DNA of 64,000 bases from Novosphingobium profundi (GCF_018491765.1 NZ_JABWCU010000006.1:1-64000), one strand, 5' to 3'. Shown: positions 18,175 to 28,222, counted from the stretch's first letter. The notes: a model not told the origin generated them from the letters alone. Made by a program: numbers and translations.

Positions 18175-20145
18175 ATGAGTGATGCTACTACGGATATGAA
18201 CGGGGCTGGAACGGCTATCGAGCCGACCGGTGACGTGCAATCCGACAACGGGGCCAAGGGCTCCCACGGCCATTCTTCCGGAAACATCGCAAAGCTGGCC
18301 TTCGGGGCAGTGGGCGTTGTCTTCGGGGATATCGGCACCAGTCCGATCTACGCCTTTCGTGAAACGTTCGTCGGCCCGCATCCGCTGGCGATCGACGATC
18401 TTCACGTGCTGGGCGTGGTCAGCCTGATCTTCTGGTCGATGTCGCTGGTCGTTTCGGTCCAGTACGTCGGCATCCTGATGCGGGCGGACAACAAGGGGCA
18501 GGGCGGCAGCCTCGCGCTCGTCGCGCTGATCTCGGGCGCGATCCGGCGTTCGGGGTACGGCGGCCTCATCGTCATGCTGGGGGTCTTTGCGACGGCGCTG
18601 TTCTACGGCGACTCGATGATCACACCGGCCGTTTCGGTGCTTTCGGCGGTCGAGGGCCTGACCGTCGTCCAGTCGAATCTGTCGCCTTTCGTCCTGCCGA
18701 TCGCCTTGATCCTGCTGGTTGGCCTCTTCGTGCTGCAAAAGAGTGGAACGGCCAAAGTCGGCGCGCTGTTCGCGCCGGTGATGGTCGCCTACTTCACGGT
18801 ACTGGCCGTCCTGGGGCTCTACCATCTGGTGCAGATGCCCGAGGTGCTCGTGGCGCTGAACCCCTGGTACGCGGTCCAGTTCTTCCTGACCGACAAGATC
18901 CTGGGCTTCCTCGCGCTCGGCTCGGTGGTCCTTGCCGTGACCGGGGCCGAGGCGCTCTATTCCGACATGGGCCACTTCGGCCGGGGCCCGATGCGCCTGT
19001 CATGGTTCGGCTTCGTGATGCCGTGCCTCCTGATCAACTACTTCGGCCAGGCTGCGATGATCCTCAGCCTCGATGATGCGCAGGCCGCGCTGGCGATGGA
19101 GAACCCGTTCTTCAACCTCGCGCCCGAATCGCTGCGCCTGCCGCTGGTGATCCTGGTCAGCTGCGCCGCCTTCATCGCCAGCCAGGCGGTGATCTCGGGC
19201 GCCTTCTCGATCACCCACCAGGCCATGCAGCTCGGCTTCATCCCGCGCCTGTCGACGCGCCACACGTCCGAGCACGAAGTTGGCCAGATCTACATCCCCT
19301 TCGTGAACTGGGCGCTGATGATCGGCGTGATCGTGCTGGTGCTGGTGTTCCAGAACTCGTCGAACCTCGCCTCGGCCTACGGTATCGCGGTGACCGGCGC
19401 GATGCTCATCGACACCTGTCTAATGACCGTGCTGCTCATCGTGCTGTGGCGCTGGAAGCTGTGGCTGGCGATCCCGGTCGCGATCGTGTTCTTCGTGGTC
19501 GACGGTGCCTACTTCGCCGCGAATGCGACCAAGATCCCCGATGGTGGCTGGTTCCCGCTGATGATCGGTGCGGTGGCCTTCACGCTGCTCACGACCTGGA
19601 ACAAGGGCCGGCGCCTCATGCGCGACCGCATGACCGAGGCCGCGCTGCCGCTCAACGTCTTCGCCAAGAGCGCGCATGGCAGCGCCACGCGCGTATCGGG
19701 CACGGCAATCTTCATGGCGTCCAGCAACGTGGGCGTGCCTTCGGCGCTGCTCCACAACATCAAGCACAACAAGGTCCTGCATGAACGCGTGGTGGTGCTG
19801 ACGGTCGAAGTCCAGGACGTGCCCTATGTCGAATCGTCCGAGCGCTACTCGGTTCAGGACCTCGGCCAGGGCTTCTACCGCATGACGCTTCGCTACGGCT
19901 TCATGGAAGAGACCGACATTCCCGCCGCGCTGGCGCACAACCAGATGTGCGGTCAGCCCTTCGAGATGATGAAGACCAGCTTCTTCCTGTCGCGCCAGAC
20001 GCTGGTGGCTTCCGAAAAGCCGGGCATGGCGATCTGGCGCGAAAAGCTCTTCGCGTGGATGATGCGCAACGCGGCAAGCGCGATGGTTTTCTTCCGCCTC
20101 CCCACCAACCGAGTGGTCGAACTGGGCAGCCAGCTCGAGATTTGA
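18175..20145 (+). CDS. kup: KUP-family potassium uptake transporter
   Basis: This 656-residue protein has about 12 membrane spans followed by a soluble C-terminal domain. [24 protein letters not shown] is the family N-terminal signature with the conserved [27 protein letters not shown] and [14 protein letters not shown] also match. KUP proteins import potassium with protons. A hydrophilic tail of about 38 residues precedes the first span. The DUF2938 gene follows after 6 bp. Confidence 0.95.
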   Translation: MSDATTDMNGAGTAIEPTGDVQSDNGAKGSHGHSSGNIAKLAFGAVGVVFGDIGTSPIYAFRETFVGPHPLAIDDLHVLGVVSLIFWSMSLVVSVQYVGILMRADNKGQGGSLALVALISGAIRRSGYGGLIVMLGVFATALFYGDSMITPAVSVLSAVEGLTVVQSNLSPFVLPIALILLVGLFVLQKSGTAKVGALFAPVMVAYFTVLAVLGLYHLVQMPEVLVALNPWYAVQFFLTDKILGFLALGSVVLAVTGAEALYSDMGHFGRGPMRLSWFGFVMPCLLINYFGQAAMILSLDDAQAALAMENPFFNLAPESLRLPLVILVSCAAFIASQAVISGAFSITHQAMQLGFIPRLSTRHTSEHEVGQIYIPFVNWALMIGVIVLVLVFQNSSNLASAYGIAVTGAMLIDTCLMTVLLIVLWRWKLWLAIPVAIVFFVVDGAYFAANATKIPDGGWFPLMIGAVAFTLLTTWNKGRRLMRDRMTEAALPLNVFAKSAHGSATRVSGTAIFMASSNVGVPSALLHNIKHNKVLHERVVVLTVEVQDVPYVESSERYSVQDLGQGFYRMTLRYGFMEETDIPAALAHNQMCGQPFEMMKTSFFLSRQTLVASEKPGMAIWREKLFAWMMRNAASAMVFFRLPTNRVVELGSQLEI

Positions 20146-20151
20146 TTTTCC

Positions 20152-20643
20152 ATGTCCATGCAGATCGTCTCGTTCGTCGCCGTGGTCGGCATCGGAGCCA
20201 CGGCGGCGCTCGACCTGTGGATCGTGTTCCTGCGCGTCGCGTTGGGCGTTTCGGGGACGAGCTGGCGCGTGGTGGGCGATTGGCTCTGCGGCCTGATGCG
20301 TGGCAGGCTGTGCTATCGGCCGAGGCCGGGCAGGGCACCTGGGCCGGGCCCGCACGCGCTGGGTTGGGCTTTTCACTATCTGGTAGGCCTTCTCTACGCG
20401 GCGGCCTATCCGCTCGTCTGGGGCGCGGCCCTGCTCGATGCGCCGCGCCTTGGTCCTTTCCTGATCATCGGCGTCGTGGTGAGCTCGCTGGCGGGCCTTG
20501 CGATTCTTTCTCCGGCGCTGGGTGGCGGCTTTTTCGCCTCGCAATCACCGCATCGCGGTCGCAGTCTCGTGCTGGTGGTCGTCAACCACGGCGTCTTTGC
20601 CCTTGCTCAGTACGGCCTCGCGCTCGCCCTGGCCGGCCAATAG
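20152..20643 (+). CDS. DUF2938 integral membrane protein
   Basis: The 163-residue protein has about four hydrophobic segments, a short positively charged loop (MRGRLCYRPRPGRAPG), and the pattern HALGWAFHYLVGLLYAAAYP typical of DUF2938. Function is unknown. It lies 6 bp after kup and is followed by a terminator, so it is probably co-transcribed with kup; a role in ion or membrane homeostasis is only a guess. Confidence 0.75.
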   Translation: MSMQIVSFVAVVGIGATAALDLWIVFLRVALGVSGTSWRVVGDWLCGLMRGRLCYRPRPGRAPGPGPHALGWAFHYLVGLLYAAAYPLVWGAALLDAPRLGPFLIIGVVVSSLAGLAILSPALGGGFFASQSPHRGRSLVLVVVNHGVFALAQYGLALALAGQ

Positions 20644-20644
20644 G

Positions 20645-20688
20645 ATAAAAAAGCGGGCGCCTTCCGGATGAGGGAAGGGCCCGCTTCG
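20645..20688. terminator. Long stem-loop terminator between convergent genes
   Basis: AAGCGGGC-CTTCC pairs with GGAAG-GCCCGCTT around a short loop (GGATGA). Six A precede it. It separates the plus-strand kup/DUF2938 unit from the minus-strand yciB gene, whose stop is at 20724. The T run on the right is weak, so it may work best for minus-strand transcripts. Confidence 0.8.
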
Positions 20689-20723
20689 TCGTCGTGCGTT
20701 TGGCCGGTGGTCCGGCAGATCGT

Positions 20724-21398
20724 TCAATCGTGGGGCGGATTGTCGAGCAGTTCCTCGCGCGCGGTATCCTGGCCCATGCCGTGGCGCAGGACCATCGGCA
20801 GCTGCGAGAAGGTGAACAGGAACGAGGCGACCGTGAAGCCCCAGACCTTGGCCTGGAGCCAGGCGTCGAAGCTGACGGTGTAGACAAGCGCGGTGTTGGC
20901 GATGGCAAGGACGAGGAAGAACCAGGCCCAATTGCGCGACAGCTTGATCCAGCCTTCCTCGTTCAATCCCTCGAATGCGGCCTGGAGGAGATACTTGAGC
21001 ATCGGCTTGCCCTTGGCCAGCCCGATGAAGAGCACGACCGAGAACATCAGGTAGACGGCGGTGGGCTTGAGCTGGATCCAGATCGCCTCGCGGAAGATCA
21101 CCGTCAGCGTGCCGAAGCCGAGGATCAGCGCGGTGGTCAGCCAGAGCATCGGTGAAATCTTGCCCAGGCGCCATTTGGAAAGGCCAAGTGCGACCACGGT
21201 CGCCCCCATGAAGGCGACAGTGCCCTTGATGACGGCCGAAACCGTGCCGAGCGTGTCGCCGCTCTCGGCGGGCGAAAAGTGGCGGTAGGCGAGGAAGAAG
21301 ATCAAGAGCGGGCCGAAATCGACCACCAGGTTGATCCAGCTGGACTTCGGCGTCGCGGGGGCCTCGGCCCCGGTGCCCGTGTCCTTGTCGGTCGTCAT
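20724..21398 (-). CDS. yciB: YciB/IspZ septation-associated inner membrane protein
   Basis: This 224-residue protein has five or six hydrophobic segments. LVVDFGPLLIFFLAYRHF near the N-terminus is the family hallmark, and WIKLSRNWAWFFLVLAIAN also matches. YciB proteins are linked to septation and envelope integrity; the molecular role is unsettled. The start codon abuts the ftsY stop, making it the last gene of the dapF-mtaB-ftsY-yciB operon. The C-terminus is hydrophilic and acidic. Confidence 0.92.
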   Translation of the reverse strand: MTTDKDTGTGAEAPATPKSSWINLVVDFGPLLIFFLAYRHFSPAESGDTLGTVSAVIKGTVAFMGATVVALGLSKWRLGKISPMLWLTTALILGFGTLTVIFREAIWIQLKPTAVYLMFSVVLFIGLAKGKPMLKYLLQAAFEGLNEEGWIKLSRNWAWFFLVLAIANTALVYTVSFDAWLQAKVWGFTVASFLFTFSQLPMVLRHGMGQDTAREELLDNPPHD

Positions 21399-22361
21399 TT
21401 ACGCGATTCCTGCGATGACCCGCGCCAGCAGGTCCGGGTTGAAGGGGCGGAGGTCGTCGATCGTCTCGCCCACGCCGATGGCGTGGATCGGCAGGCCGTA
21501 CTGTTCGGCCGCCGCGACCAGTACGCCGCCGCGTGCGGTGCCATCGAGCTTGGTCATGATCAGGCCGGTGACGCCGGCGACTTCCTTGAAGGTTTCGATC
21601 TGCGAGAGGGCGTTCTGCCCATTGGTGGCATCGAGCACGAGTACGACGTCGTGCGGCGCCTCGGGGTTGAGGCGGCCAAGTACGCGGCGCACCTTGGCTA
21701 GCTCGTCCATCAGCTCGCGCTTGTTCTGGAGGCGCCCGGCGGTGTCGACGATGAGGACGTCGGTGCCGTCGTCGGTGGCGGCCTTGACCGCATCGAACAC
21801 CACTGAGGCGGGATCACCGCCTTCGGGGCCCTTGACGATGGGCACGTCGAGGCGATCGGCCCAGACCGCAAGTTGGCCGATCGCAGCGGCGCGGAAGGTG
21901 TCACCCGCCGCCAGCATGACCGCGTAATCCTGTTCCTGGAACAAGTGTGCGAGCTTGGCGATGGTGGTGGTCTTGCCCGAGCCGTTGACGCCGATGGTGA
22001 GGATCACCTGAGGACGTGGGAAGGCGACGATGTCGAGCGGCTTCGCGACCGGGCGCAGGATTTCGGCGATCTCGCGGGCGACCACTTCCATGATCGCGCG
22101 CTCGTCGGCGTCGCGTTCGAAGCGTTCGTTCGCCAGTCGCTCGCGGATGCGGGCGGCCGCGCGCGGGCCGAGGTCGGACATGATCAGCGCGTCCTCGAGG
22201 TCGTCGAGCTGGGCTTCGGTGAGACGCCCGCCGCCGACGATGCCCGCCAGGTTGCCGGTCAGGCGCTCGGAGGTCTTGCGAAACCCGCCAAAGAGCCGGT
22301 TGGACCAGTCGCCGTCTTGCGTTTCGGCGGGCCCTCCACTCGGTGGGGTGGTGTCGCTCAT
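21399..22361 (-). CDS. ftsY: Signal recognition particle receptor FtsY
   Basis: The 320-residue GTPase docks SRP-ribosome complexes at the membrane. The order is an N domain (LTEAQLDDLEDALIMSDLG), G1 (TIGVNGSGKTTTIAKLA), G3 (VLIVDTAGRLQNKRELMDEL), then TKLDGTARGG and the closing GVGETIDDLRPFNP. The acidic A domain seen in E. coli is almost absent, common in alphaproteobacteria. The ATG at 22361 overlaps the mtaB stop; the frame further upstream is not native. Confidence 0.96.
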   Translation of the reverse strand: MSDTTPPSGGPAETQDGDWSNRLFGGFRKTSERLTGNLAGIVGGGRLTEAQLDDLEDALIMSDLGPRAAARIRERLANERFERDADERAIMEVVAREIAEILRPVAKPLDIVAFPRPQVILTIGVNGSGKTTTIAKLAHLFQEQDYAVMLAAGDTFRAAAIGQLAVWADRLDVPIVKGPEGGDPASVVFDAVKAATDDGTDVLIVDTAGRLQNKRELMDELAKVRRVLGRLNPEAPHDVVLVLDATNGQNALSQIETFKEVAGVTGLIMTKLDGTARGGVLVAAAEQYGLPIHAIGVGETIDDLRPFNPDLLARVIAGIA

Positions 22362-23536
22362 GCTTCCAATATTCCTTCGATCACGTGGGCGGGTGTCAGG
22401 CACAGCACGGTGCCCGGGACAGTCCCTTGCGGCAGTCGGACTCGCGCGAAATTCTCGGCGTGCCCGGTACCATCCTTTTCGGCGAGAACCCATAGCGGCT
22501 GGCCGACCTGTGCGGCAAGCCAGCGCGCACGCTCTTTCGACACCGCGTCGCGCAATTCGCGCGCGCGGCGCCGGATCGTGGCGGGATCGACGGCGGGCAT
22601 GCGCGCGGCGGGCGTGTCGGGGCGGGCGGAATAGGGAAAGACATGGCCGTGGACGACGCCAAGTTCGGCGATGATGGAGAGGTTCGCTGCGTGCGCCGCC
22701 TCGTCCTCGGTCGGAAATCCGGCCATGAGATCGGCCCCGACGACAAGTCCGGGGCGCCGCGCGCGCAGACCGTCGACGAGAGCGAGCGCATCGGCGCGGC
22801 TGTGGCGGCGCTTCATGCGCTTGAGGATGAGGTCGTCACCGTGCTGGAGCGAGAGGTGCACGTGCGGCATCACGCGCGGTTCGTGCGCGATCAGGTCGAA
22901 CAGCCGCGGATCGACTTCGGCGCCGTCGATCGACGACAGGCGCAGGCGCGGCAGGTCGGGAAAGCGGTCCAGAATGGCCGTGCACAAGTCGCCGAGGCGC
23001 GGGGTCCCCGGAAGGTCCTGCCCCCAGGAGGTCAGGTCGACGCCGGTGAGCACCACTTCGCGCACCCCGGCTGCTACGTGCACGGCGATGTCCTCAAGCG
23101 CCTCGATGAGGCTGCGCGAGCGACTGGCGCCGCGCCCGCGCGGAATCACGCAGAACGTGCAGGCATGGTCGCAGCCATTTTGCACTTGCACGAAGCCACG
23201 CGTATAGCCCGCCTTGCGCTCGCGAGCCGCGGGGAGGGGGGCGTTCCAGGCGCGCGGGTCGAGCTTGGACCCATTCGCGACGAGGCCGTCCACTTCGGGC
23301 ATGGCGGCGAGTGCGTCGCGTTCGATTTCGGCGGCGCAGCCGGTTACCACGATGCGCGCTTCGGGTCGCGCCCGGCGCGCGCGGCGGATCGCCTGGCGGG
23401 TCTGGCGAACGGCCTCGGCAGTGACCGCGCAGGAATTGATGACGACGAGATCGTCGGCCTCGCGCAGCAGCGCGCGCATGTCCTCGCTTTCGGAAATATT
23501 CAGCCGGCAACCCAGCGAATGAACTTCGACGCTCAA
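22358..23536 (-). CDS. mtaB: tRNA t6A37 methylthiotransferase MtaB
   Basis: The 392-residue radical-SAM enzyme adds a methylthio group to t6A at tRNA position 37. The N-terminal domain has three conserved cysteines (HSLGCRLN, VINSCAVTAEAVRQ, VTGCAAEI). The radical SAM cluster is NGCDHACTFCVIPRGRG (C-x3-C-x2-C). The start is inferred to be TTG at 23536: it overlaps the dapF stop as TTGA and gives the family N-terminus. The open frame before it is not native. Confidence 0.92.
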   Translation of the reverse strand: MSVEVHSLGCRLNISESEDMRALLREADDLVVINSCAVTAEAVRQTRQAIRRARRARPEARIVVTGCAAEIERDALAAMPEVDGLVANGSKLDPRAWNAPLPAARERKAGYTRGFVQVQNGCDHACTFCVIPRGRGASRSRSLIEALEDIAVHVAAGVREVVLTGVDLTSWGQDLPGTPRLGDLCTAILDRFPDLPRLRLSSIDGAEVDPRLFDLIAHEPRVMPHVHLSLQHGDDLILKRMKRRHSRADALALVDGLRARRPGLVVGADLMAGFPTEDEAAHAANLSIIAELGVVHGHVFPYSARPDTPAARMPAVDPATIRRRARELRDAVSKERARWLAAQVGQPLWVLAEKDGTGHAENFARVRLPQGTVPGTVLCLTPAHVIEGILEA

Positions 23537-24381
23537 GCGGGAATCCCGGTTCCCGCGCTGCGCTCGGCGGCGAAGCCGAAGCTGGCGGCGTCGAACGAAC
23601 CGCGGTAGCTCTCGGTTGCCGGGCCGGTCATCACGATCATGCCGTCCTCGCGCCATTCGATCTGCAAGGTGCCGCCCGGAAGCGTCACCGCGACCCGGCG
23701 CTCGACGAGACCGCGCCGCATGGCCGCGATGGCGGTCGCGCAGGCGCCGGTGCCGCAGGCACGCGTGAGGCCCGCGCCGCGTTCCCAGACCCGGAGCGTG
23801 ATTGCCTCGCGGCTTGTTATCCCCGCGACGTTCACGTTGACGCGTTCGGGGAAGATCGGGTCGTTTTCGATCAGAGGGCCCAGGCGCGCCATGTCGATGG
23901 CGTAGGGATCCTCGACGAAGAAGATCGCATGCGGGTTGCCGACGTTGACGGCGGACGGATTGACGAGCTCTTCCCAGGCGACGGGCATCGCATGGGTGTC
24001 CATCGCGTAGGCAAGGGGGATGCGGTCCCAGTCGAAACGGGGCGTGCCCATCTCGACGGCGATGCCGGTCTCGGACGGATTGGCCTGGACCAGGCCGCCG
24101 AGCGTCTCGATCCGTGCGGGCTTGCCATGGAGCAGGCCGACCGCGCGCGTGGCGTTGCCGCAGGCCTCGACCTCGCTGCCATCGGGATTGAAGATGCGCA
24201 TGCGAAAGTCGGCGCCATCGCAGGGCTCGAGCACCAGCAACTGGTCGCAGCCGATCCCGGTATGCCGGTCGGCGAGCGCACTGGCGATGCTGCCGTCGAT
24301 GACGGGCAGGGGCTGCGTGCGCGCGTCGAGAACGACGAAATCGTTGCCGAGGCCATGCATCTTGATGAAGTCGATCCGCAT
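23533..24381 (-). CDS. dapF: Diaminopimelate epimerase
   Basis: This 282-residue enzyme makes meso-diaminopimelate for lysine and peptidoglycan. MHGLGNDFVVLDAR is the N-terminal signature. The two catalytic cysteines lie in EACGNATR and RACGTGACATA. It is the first gene of the minus-strand operon leading to mtaB, ftsY and yciB. Its start follows an 80-bp gap from the GGDEF/EAL gene. Confidence 0.96.
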   Translation of the reverse strand: MRIDFIKMHGLGNDFVVLDARTQPLPVIDGSIASALADRHTGIGCDQLLVLEPCDGADFRMRIFNPDGSEVEACGNATRAVGLLHGKPARIETLGGLVQANPSETGIAVEMGTPRFDWDRIPLAYAMDTHAMPVAWEELVNPSAVNVGNPHAIFFVEDPYAIDMARLGPLIENDPIFPERVNVNVAGITSREAITLRVWERGAGLTRACGTGACATAIAAMRRGLVERRVAVTLPGGTLQIEWREDGMIVMTGPATESYRGSFDAASFGFAAERSAGTGIPA

Positions 24382-24460
24382 GGAGCGCGATCTAGGTATT
24401 CCGGGCGGATTGGTCCAGCTTTTTGCAATAGGCTGGTCCCGGCAGGCCGGCCTGTCGTGA

Positions 24461-26158
24461 TCAGCGCCGTCCGGAACTCAAGGCGCCGGTGGCGGTCTTG
24501 GCGTCGAGCATGGTCACGGAGGGAGGCGCATCCTCTTGCGAAACCGTGGCGGCGGCGCGCAGGCTGCGGATTTCCTCGGAGGCGAGCCATTCGCTCAATT
24601 CCTCGGCCGGGCGAGGAACGCCGAAATAGTGTCCCTGCCCCTTGAGGTCTCCGAAGGTCTTGAGTTCCTCGAGTATCTCGGCGTTGGCGATCCCTTCGGC
24701 GGTCACCGGAAGGCGCAGGCCTTCGCCGAGCATGGCCATTGCGCGCACGATGGCCGCGCTGTCGCGATCTTCGTGGACTTTCTCGACGAAGCTGCGATCG
24801 ATCTTCATGCGGTCGAAGGGCAGGCTGCGCAGCTGCGCGAGCGAACTGTAGCCGGTGCCGAAATCGTCGAGGCTGACCTTGATGCCTTGGTTCTTGAGAC
24901 TGGTGAGCAGCGAACGAACCTGACCAACGTTATGGTGCAGGCAGCTTTCGGTGATCTCGATCTCGAGACGTTCGGGCGGGAAATTGGCCTCGAGCAGGAT
25001 CTTGAGCAGCTTCTGCGCGAACCAGGGGTCGCGCAACTGCAGCGGCGAAATGTTGACCGAAAGCGTCAGCTGCGGTGCCCACAGCTTCGCGTCCTCGAGC
25101 GCCTTGCGAATCAAGCCCTCCGACATTTCCGCGATCGCACCGATGTCCTCGGCGATGGGAATGAAGATTTCGGGCGAGACGATCCCCAGTTCGGGCGATT
25201 TCCAGCGCGCAAGCATCTCGAATCCGGTCAGCTTGCCACTGCGCAGCTCGATCTGGCGCTCGTAGTAGGGCACGAACTCGCGGTCGGCGATGGCCTTGCG
25301 GATCTTGTCCTCCAGTTCGGTGCGCAAGTGCAGCTCTTCGGCCATCTGCGGTTCGAACCAGGCGTAGGCGTTCCGGCCCCGGTGCTTGGCATGGTACATC
25401 GCGACGTCGGCGTATTCGAGCAGCGAGCGCGCCGACACCGCGATGTCCGAGGGATTGCGCGCCATCGAGCCGGCGAGGCCGATCGAGGCGGTGACTTCGG
25501 CCGCCGAGTCGCCAATGCGCATGGTGCGCGCGACTTGCTTGAGCAGGATCTCCGAAAGTCGGTTCAGATGCGCGCTCTGGGCCGGGAGGTAGTTGATCGC
25601 GATGGCGAACTCGTCGCCGCCGATGCGCGCGACGATGCTTCCGGCAGGGACTACCTCGCGGATGCGCGAGGCGCATTGGCGCAGCAACTGGTCGCCCGCG
25701 GCATGTCCGTTGAAGTCGTTGACCTGCTTGAAGTTGTCGAGGTCGATCATCAGCAACGCGACGGCGCGGCCGCAGGCATGGGCCTCGGCAATCATGGTGT
25801 CGACGCGCAAGTTGAAGCTGCGACGGTTGAAGAAGCCGGTCAGCGGATCGGTCTCGGCGAGCCGGCGCGCGGCGGCCTCGTCGCGGGTGCGCTGTTCGAG
25901 CTCGGCGTTCAACTGCCGGTAGCGGCTCCATCCGAAGATGATGATCGCGATGTTGAGCAGGAAAGCGTTGAGGATGAAGTGGTCCGGCCCCGAACCCACG
26001 CCCATGAACGAGCGCACGATGTCAGGTCCAACGACACTGCCGGTGGCAACGAACAGGAGAATCGCGGCGGTGACGATTCCCAGTGCGACGACGTCCACCG
26101 GCCGCTTGGTCGATGAATCGTCATTGAAATCAACGGCCGTCGCGACCTTGGCGTTCAA
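24461..26158 (-). CDS. Membrane-anchored GGDEF/EAL c-di-GMP protein
   Basis: The 565-residue protein has two N-terminal membrane helices (VVALGIVTAAILLFVATGSVVG and FILNAFLLNIAIIIFGW). A GGDEF domain with intact RIGGDEFAIAI follows, then an EAL domain. The EAL signature is EMLARW, which fits the ExLxR consensus; LDDFGTGYSSLAQLRSLPFD and KIDRSFV are intact. Both cyclase and phosphodiesterase residues look present. No RxxD inhibitory site is seen before GGDEF. The net activity cannot be told from sequence. Confidence 0.92.
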   Translation of the reverse strand: MNAKVATAVDFNDDSSTKRPVDVVALGIVTAAILLFVATGSVVGPDIVRSFMGVGSGPDHFILNAFLLNIAIIIFGWSRYRQLNAELEQRTRDEAAARRLAETDPLTGFFNRRSFNLRVDTMIAEAHACGRAVALLMIDLDNFKQVNDFNGHAAGDQLLRQCASRIREVVPAGSIVARIGGDEFAIAINYLPAQSAHLNRLSEILLKQVARTMRIGDSAAEVTASIGLAGSMARNPSDIAVSARSLLEYADVAMYHAKHRGRNAYAWFEPQMAEELHLRTELEDKIRKAIADREFVPYYERQIELRSGKLTGFEMLARWKSPELGIVSPEIFIPIAEDIGAIAEMSEGLIRKALEDAKLWAPQLTLSVNISPLQLRDPWFAQKLLKILLEANFPPERLEIEITESCLHHNVGQVRSLLTSLKNQGIKVSLDDFGTGYSSLAQLRSLPFDRMKIDRSFVEKVHEDRDSAAIVRAMAMLGEGLRLPVTAEGIANAEILEELKTFGDLKGQGHYFGVPRPAEELSEWLASEEIRSLRAAATVSQEDAPPSVTMLDAKTATGALSSGRR

Positions 26159-26279
26159 AACCAGCCCCCTGCATCGATCAGATGCCCTCAGACCTAAGGG
26201 GATCCCCTGAAATTTTGGTTAAATTCGCTAAAATGCGAAGAGGGGATCACCTCAGGCGTTCGGGGTGATGCAAAGGATT

Positions 26280-27215
26280 TCAGGCCTTCAGGCCGATTTC
26301 GCGAAGACGTTCCTGCAGATAGTCGTCGGCGGTGATCGTCTCGGGGTAGCGATCCGGGTTTTCGGCGCTGATGCATTGCGGCAGCGTGACGAAGGGGAAG
26401 TCGCTGCGCAGATGCAGGAAGAAGGGCATCGAGTAACGGCTGAAACGCGCCCGTTCGCCGTCGGGGTTGCGCACGCGGTGCGTGGTCGAGGGCAGGACGT
26501 TGTTGGTCAGGCGCTGCAGCATGTCGCCGATGTTGACGACCATTGCGCCCTCGGGTGGAGCGACCGAGAGCCACTCGCCATTCTTGTCAAGCAGTTCGAG
26601 ACCGGCTTCCTCGGCCCCCAGAAGCAAGGTGATGAGGTTGATGTCCTCGTGTGCGCCCGCGCGGATCGCGCCACCGGCGCCTTCGGCCACGGGCGGATAG
26701 TGCAGCAGGCGAAGGACCGAATTGCCGTCGTCGATCGCGGGATCGAACCATTCGGGGGCAAGACCCAGATCGACGGCGATCGCGGAGAGAATCTGCGCGC
26801 CGACTTCGTCGAAACGGGCATAGAGCGTCTTGAACGTCTCCTCGAACCCTTCGATCTCGCCGGGCCAGACATTGGGCGGCATCGAATCGGAAAGCGGCGA
26901 ACCTTCGGGCAGGTCGCGCCCGACGTGCCAGAATTCCTTGAGGTCCTTCTCGGTGGCGCCCTTGGCCACTTCGGTGCGGAACGGCGTATAGCCGCGCGCG
27001 CCCGACTTGCCCTGCAGGTAGTAGGCGCGCTTCGTCTCTTCGGGCAGTTCGAAGAACGCGCGGGTCAAGGCCCAGGCGCGGTCGATGAGGTCCTGGTCGA
27101 TGCCATGATCGCGGATCATGGCGAAGCCGAAGGTGCGAAACGAGGCCCCGATGCGGGCGGGCAGTTCGTCGCGGTCGGCCGACAGGCTCAGGACGGGGAT
27201 ATTGGCGAGGTCCAT
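26280..27215 (-). CDS. Isopenicillin N synthase-like 2OG-Fe(II) oxygenase
   Basis: The product is about 311 residues from the ATG at 27215. An N-terminal DIOX_N-type region (IPVLSLSADRDELPARIGASFRTFG, RDHGIDQDLID) precedes the catalytic jelly roll. The iron ligands are HxD in GAHEDINLITLL and the His in STTHRV. The RxS pair that binds 2-oxoglutarate is RARFS. Substrate unknown; bacterial members are often annotated vaguely as IPNS-like. It is divergent from the EVE gene, 82 bp between starts. Confidence 0.88.
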   Translation of the reverse strand: MDLANIPVLSLSADRDELPARIGASFRTFGFAMIRDHGIDQDLIDRAWALTRAFFELPEETKRAYYLQGKSGARGYTPFRTEVAKGATEKDLKEFWHVGRDLPEGSPLSDSMPPNVWPGEIEGFEETFKTLYARFDEVGAQILSAIAVDLGLAPEWFDPAIDDGNSVLRLLHYPPVAEGAGGAIRAGAHEDINLITLLLGAEEAGLELLDKNGEWLSVAPPEGAMVVNIGDMLQRLTNNVLPSTTHRVRNPDGERARFSRYSMPFFLHLRSDFPFVTLPQCISAENPDRYPETITADDYLQERLREIGLKA

Positions 27216-27297
27216 GGCAGGTACATTTCCATTAAGAATCGTATATGGGGCCGCTTTAGAGGTTTTGTCGGACTTAGTCGAAACGGAAAGGCCCCGC

Positions 27298-27711
27298 ATG
27301 GCAAAGCGCTACTGGCTGTTGAAATCGGAACCCGACGTCTATGGGTGGCGGCACCTTGTCGCCGAGGGGGAAGGGACCTGGGATGGTGTTCGCAACCACC
27401 GTGCGGCGAACAACCTGCGCGCCATGCAGGTGGGCGACGAAGCGTTCTTCTACCACTCGAACGAAGGGCGCGAGATCGTCGGCATCGTCGCGATCAGCGC
27501 GTCCGGTCTTGCCGACCCGACCGATCCGGAGGGCAAGTGGGCAGCGGTGAAGGTCAAGCCGGTACGCAAACTGGCCCGCGCCGTCACGCTCACGCAGGCC
27601 AAGGGGGACCCGGCTTTGGCTGAGATGGAACTGGTCAAGCTTTCGCGCCTCTCGGTCAGCGAAGTCACGCCCGAGGAATGGCAGCATATTCTCGAACTCG
27701 CGGGGGGATGA
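27298..27711 (+). CDS. EVE-domain (PUA-like) protein
   Basis: The 137-residue protein is a single EVE domain: KRYWLLKSEPDVYGW, then WDGVRNHRAANNLRAMQVGDEAFFYHSN. The domain has a hydrophobic pocket that reads modified bases in nucleic acids. Bacterial stand-alone members are of unproven function. The ATG at 27298 is chosen from the family N-terminus. Confidence 0.93.
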   Translation: MAKRYWLLKSEPDVYGWRHLVAEGEGTWDGVRNHRAANNLRAMQVGDEAFFYHSNEGREIVGIVAISASGLADPTDPEGKWAAVKVKPVRKLARAVTLTQAKGDPALAEMELVKLSRLSVSEVTPEEWQHILELAGG

Positions 27712-27837
27712 GGCGGATTGGCCGCTTGTCTCACGCCAGCACCGGGTCATCCCAGCTCAGGAACGCAACGGCACCAAGCGACGTTCTCTCTTGTGAAAGG
27801 CGCTGAGTTTATCGCGCTTTAACAAGGAGATATGATC

Positions 27838-28020
27838 ATGGGTCAGCTCAAGGATACCGTCAAGGGTCTCGCCAACGAAGCCGCCGGCAACGCCAAGCAG
27901 GTCGCCGGTGATGTCCGCAACGATCCCGCGCAGAAGGCCGAAGGCAAGATGCAGGAACGCAAGGGCGAACTCCAGCAGGGCATGGGCAAGGTAAAGGGCG
28001 CCGTCGGCGACCGCGTCTGA
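27838..28020 (+). CDS. CsbD-family general stress protein
   Basis: This 60-residue, highly charged helical protein matches CsbD (MGQLKDTVKGLANEAAGNAKQVAGDV, then KAEGKMQERKGELQQ). An ATG at 27832 is also possible. The one at 27838 lies eight bases after AAGGAG and is preferred. CsbD genes are usually induced by general stress; no regulator site is evident. A palindrome and a terminator follow. Confidence 0.9.
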   Translation: MGQLKDTVKGLANEAAGNAKQVAGDVRNDPAQKAEGKMQERKGELQQGMGKVKGAVGDRV

Positions 28021-28037
28021 CCATTGTCGCACGATTG

Positions 28038-28057
28038 TCTTCGGGCTAGCCCGAAGA
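28038..28057. repeat. 20-nt perfect palindrome after the CsbD gene
   Basis: The sequence around GGGCTAGCCC is a perfect 20-base palindrome (core CTTCGGGCTAGCCCGAAG at 28039-28056). It lies between the CsbD stop and the terminator. It could form a hairpin that protects the mRNA end, or be a dimeric protein site. Nothing else indicates its role. Confidence 0.6.
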
Positions 28058-28062
28058 TCTGG

Positions 28063-28089
28063 AAAGGGTCGCCATTGGCGGCCCTTTTT
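28063..28089 (+). terminator. Rho-independent terminator after the CsbD gene
   Basis: AAAGGGTCGCC and GGCGGCCCTTT pair (one G-T) around ATT, followed by T5. It ends the stress gene 43 bp past its stop. Confidence 0.85.
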
Positions 28090-28222
28090 CGTCGTTATCC
28101 GACAATTTTAATAGGTATTTCTACGGGTTGTGCTGCGCTCTCGCGCCGGCCCTCGTCCCGTTATGGGAAGGTGGCATCATCCATCTTGGCAACGGCGTAA
28201 ATGATTTGTTAACCATGAGGGC

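Noticed and set aside
26197..26208. AGGGGATCCCCT palindrome upstream of the GGDEF/EAL gene
   Set aside because: A single 12-base palindrome is expected by chance in a window this long, and nothing links it to a regulator.
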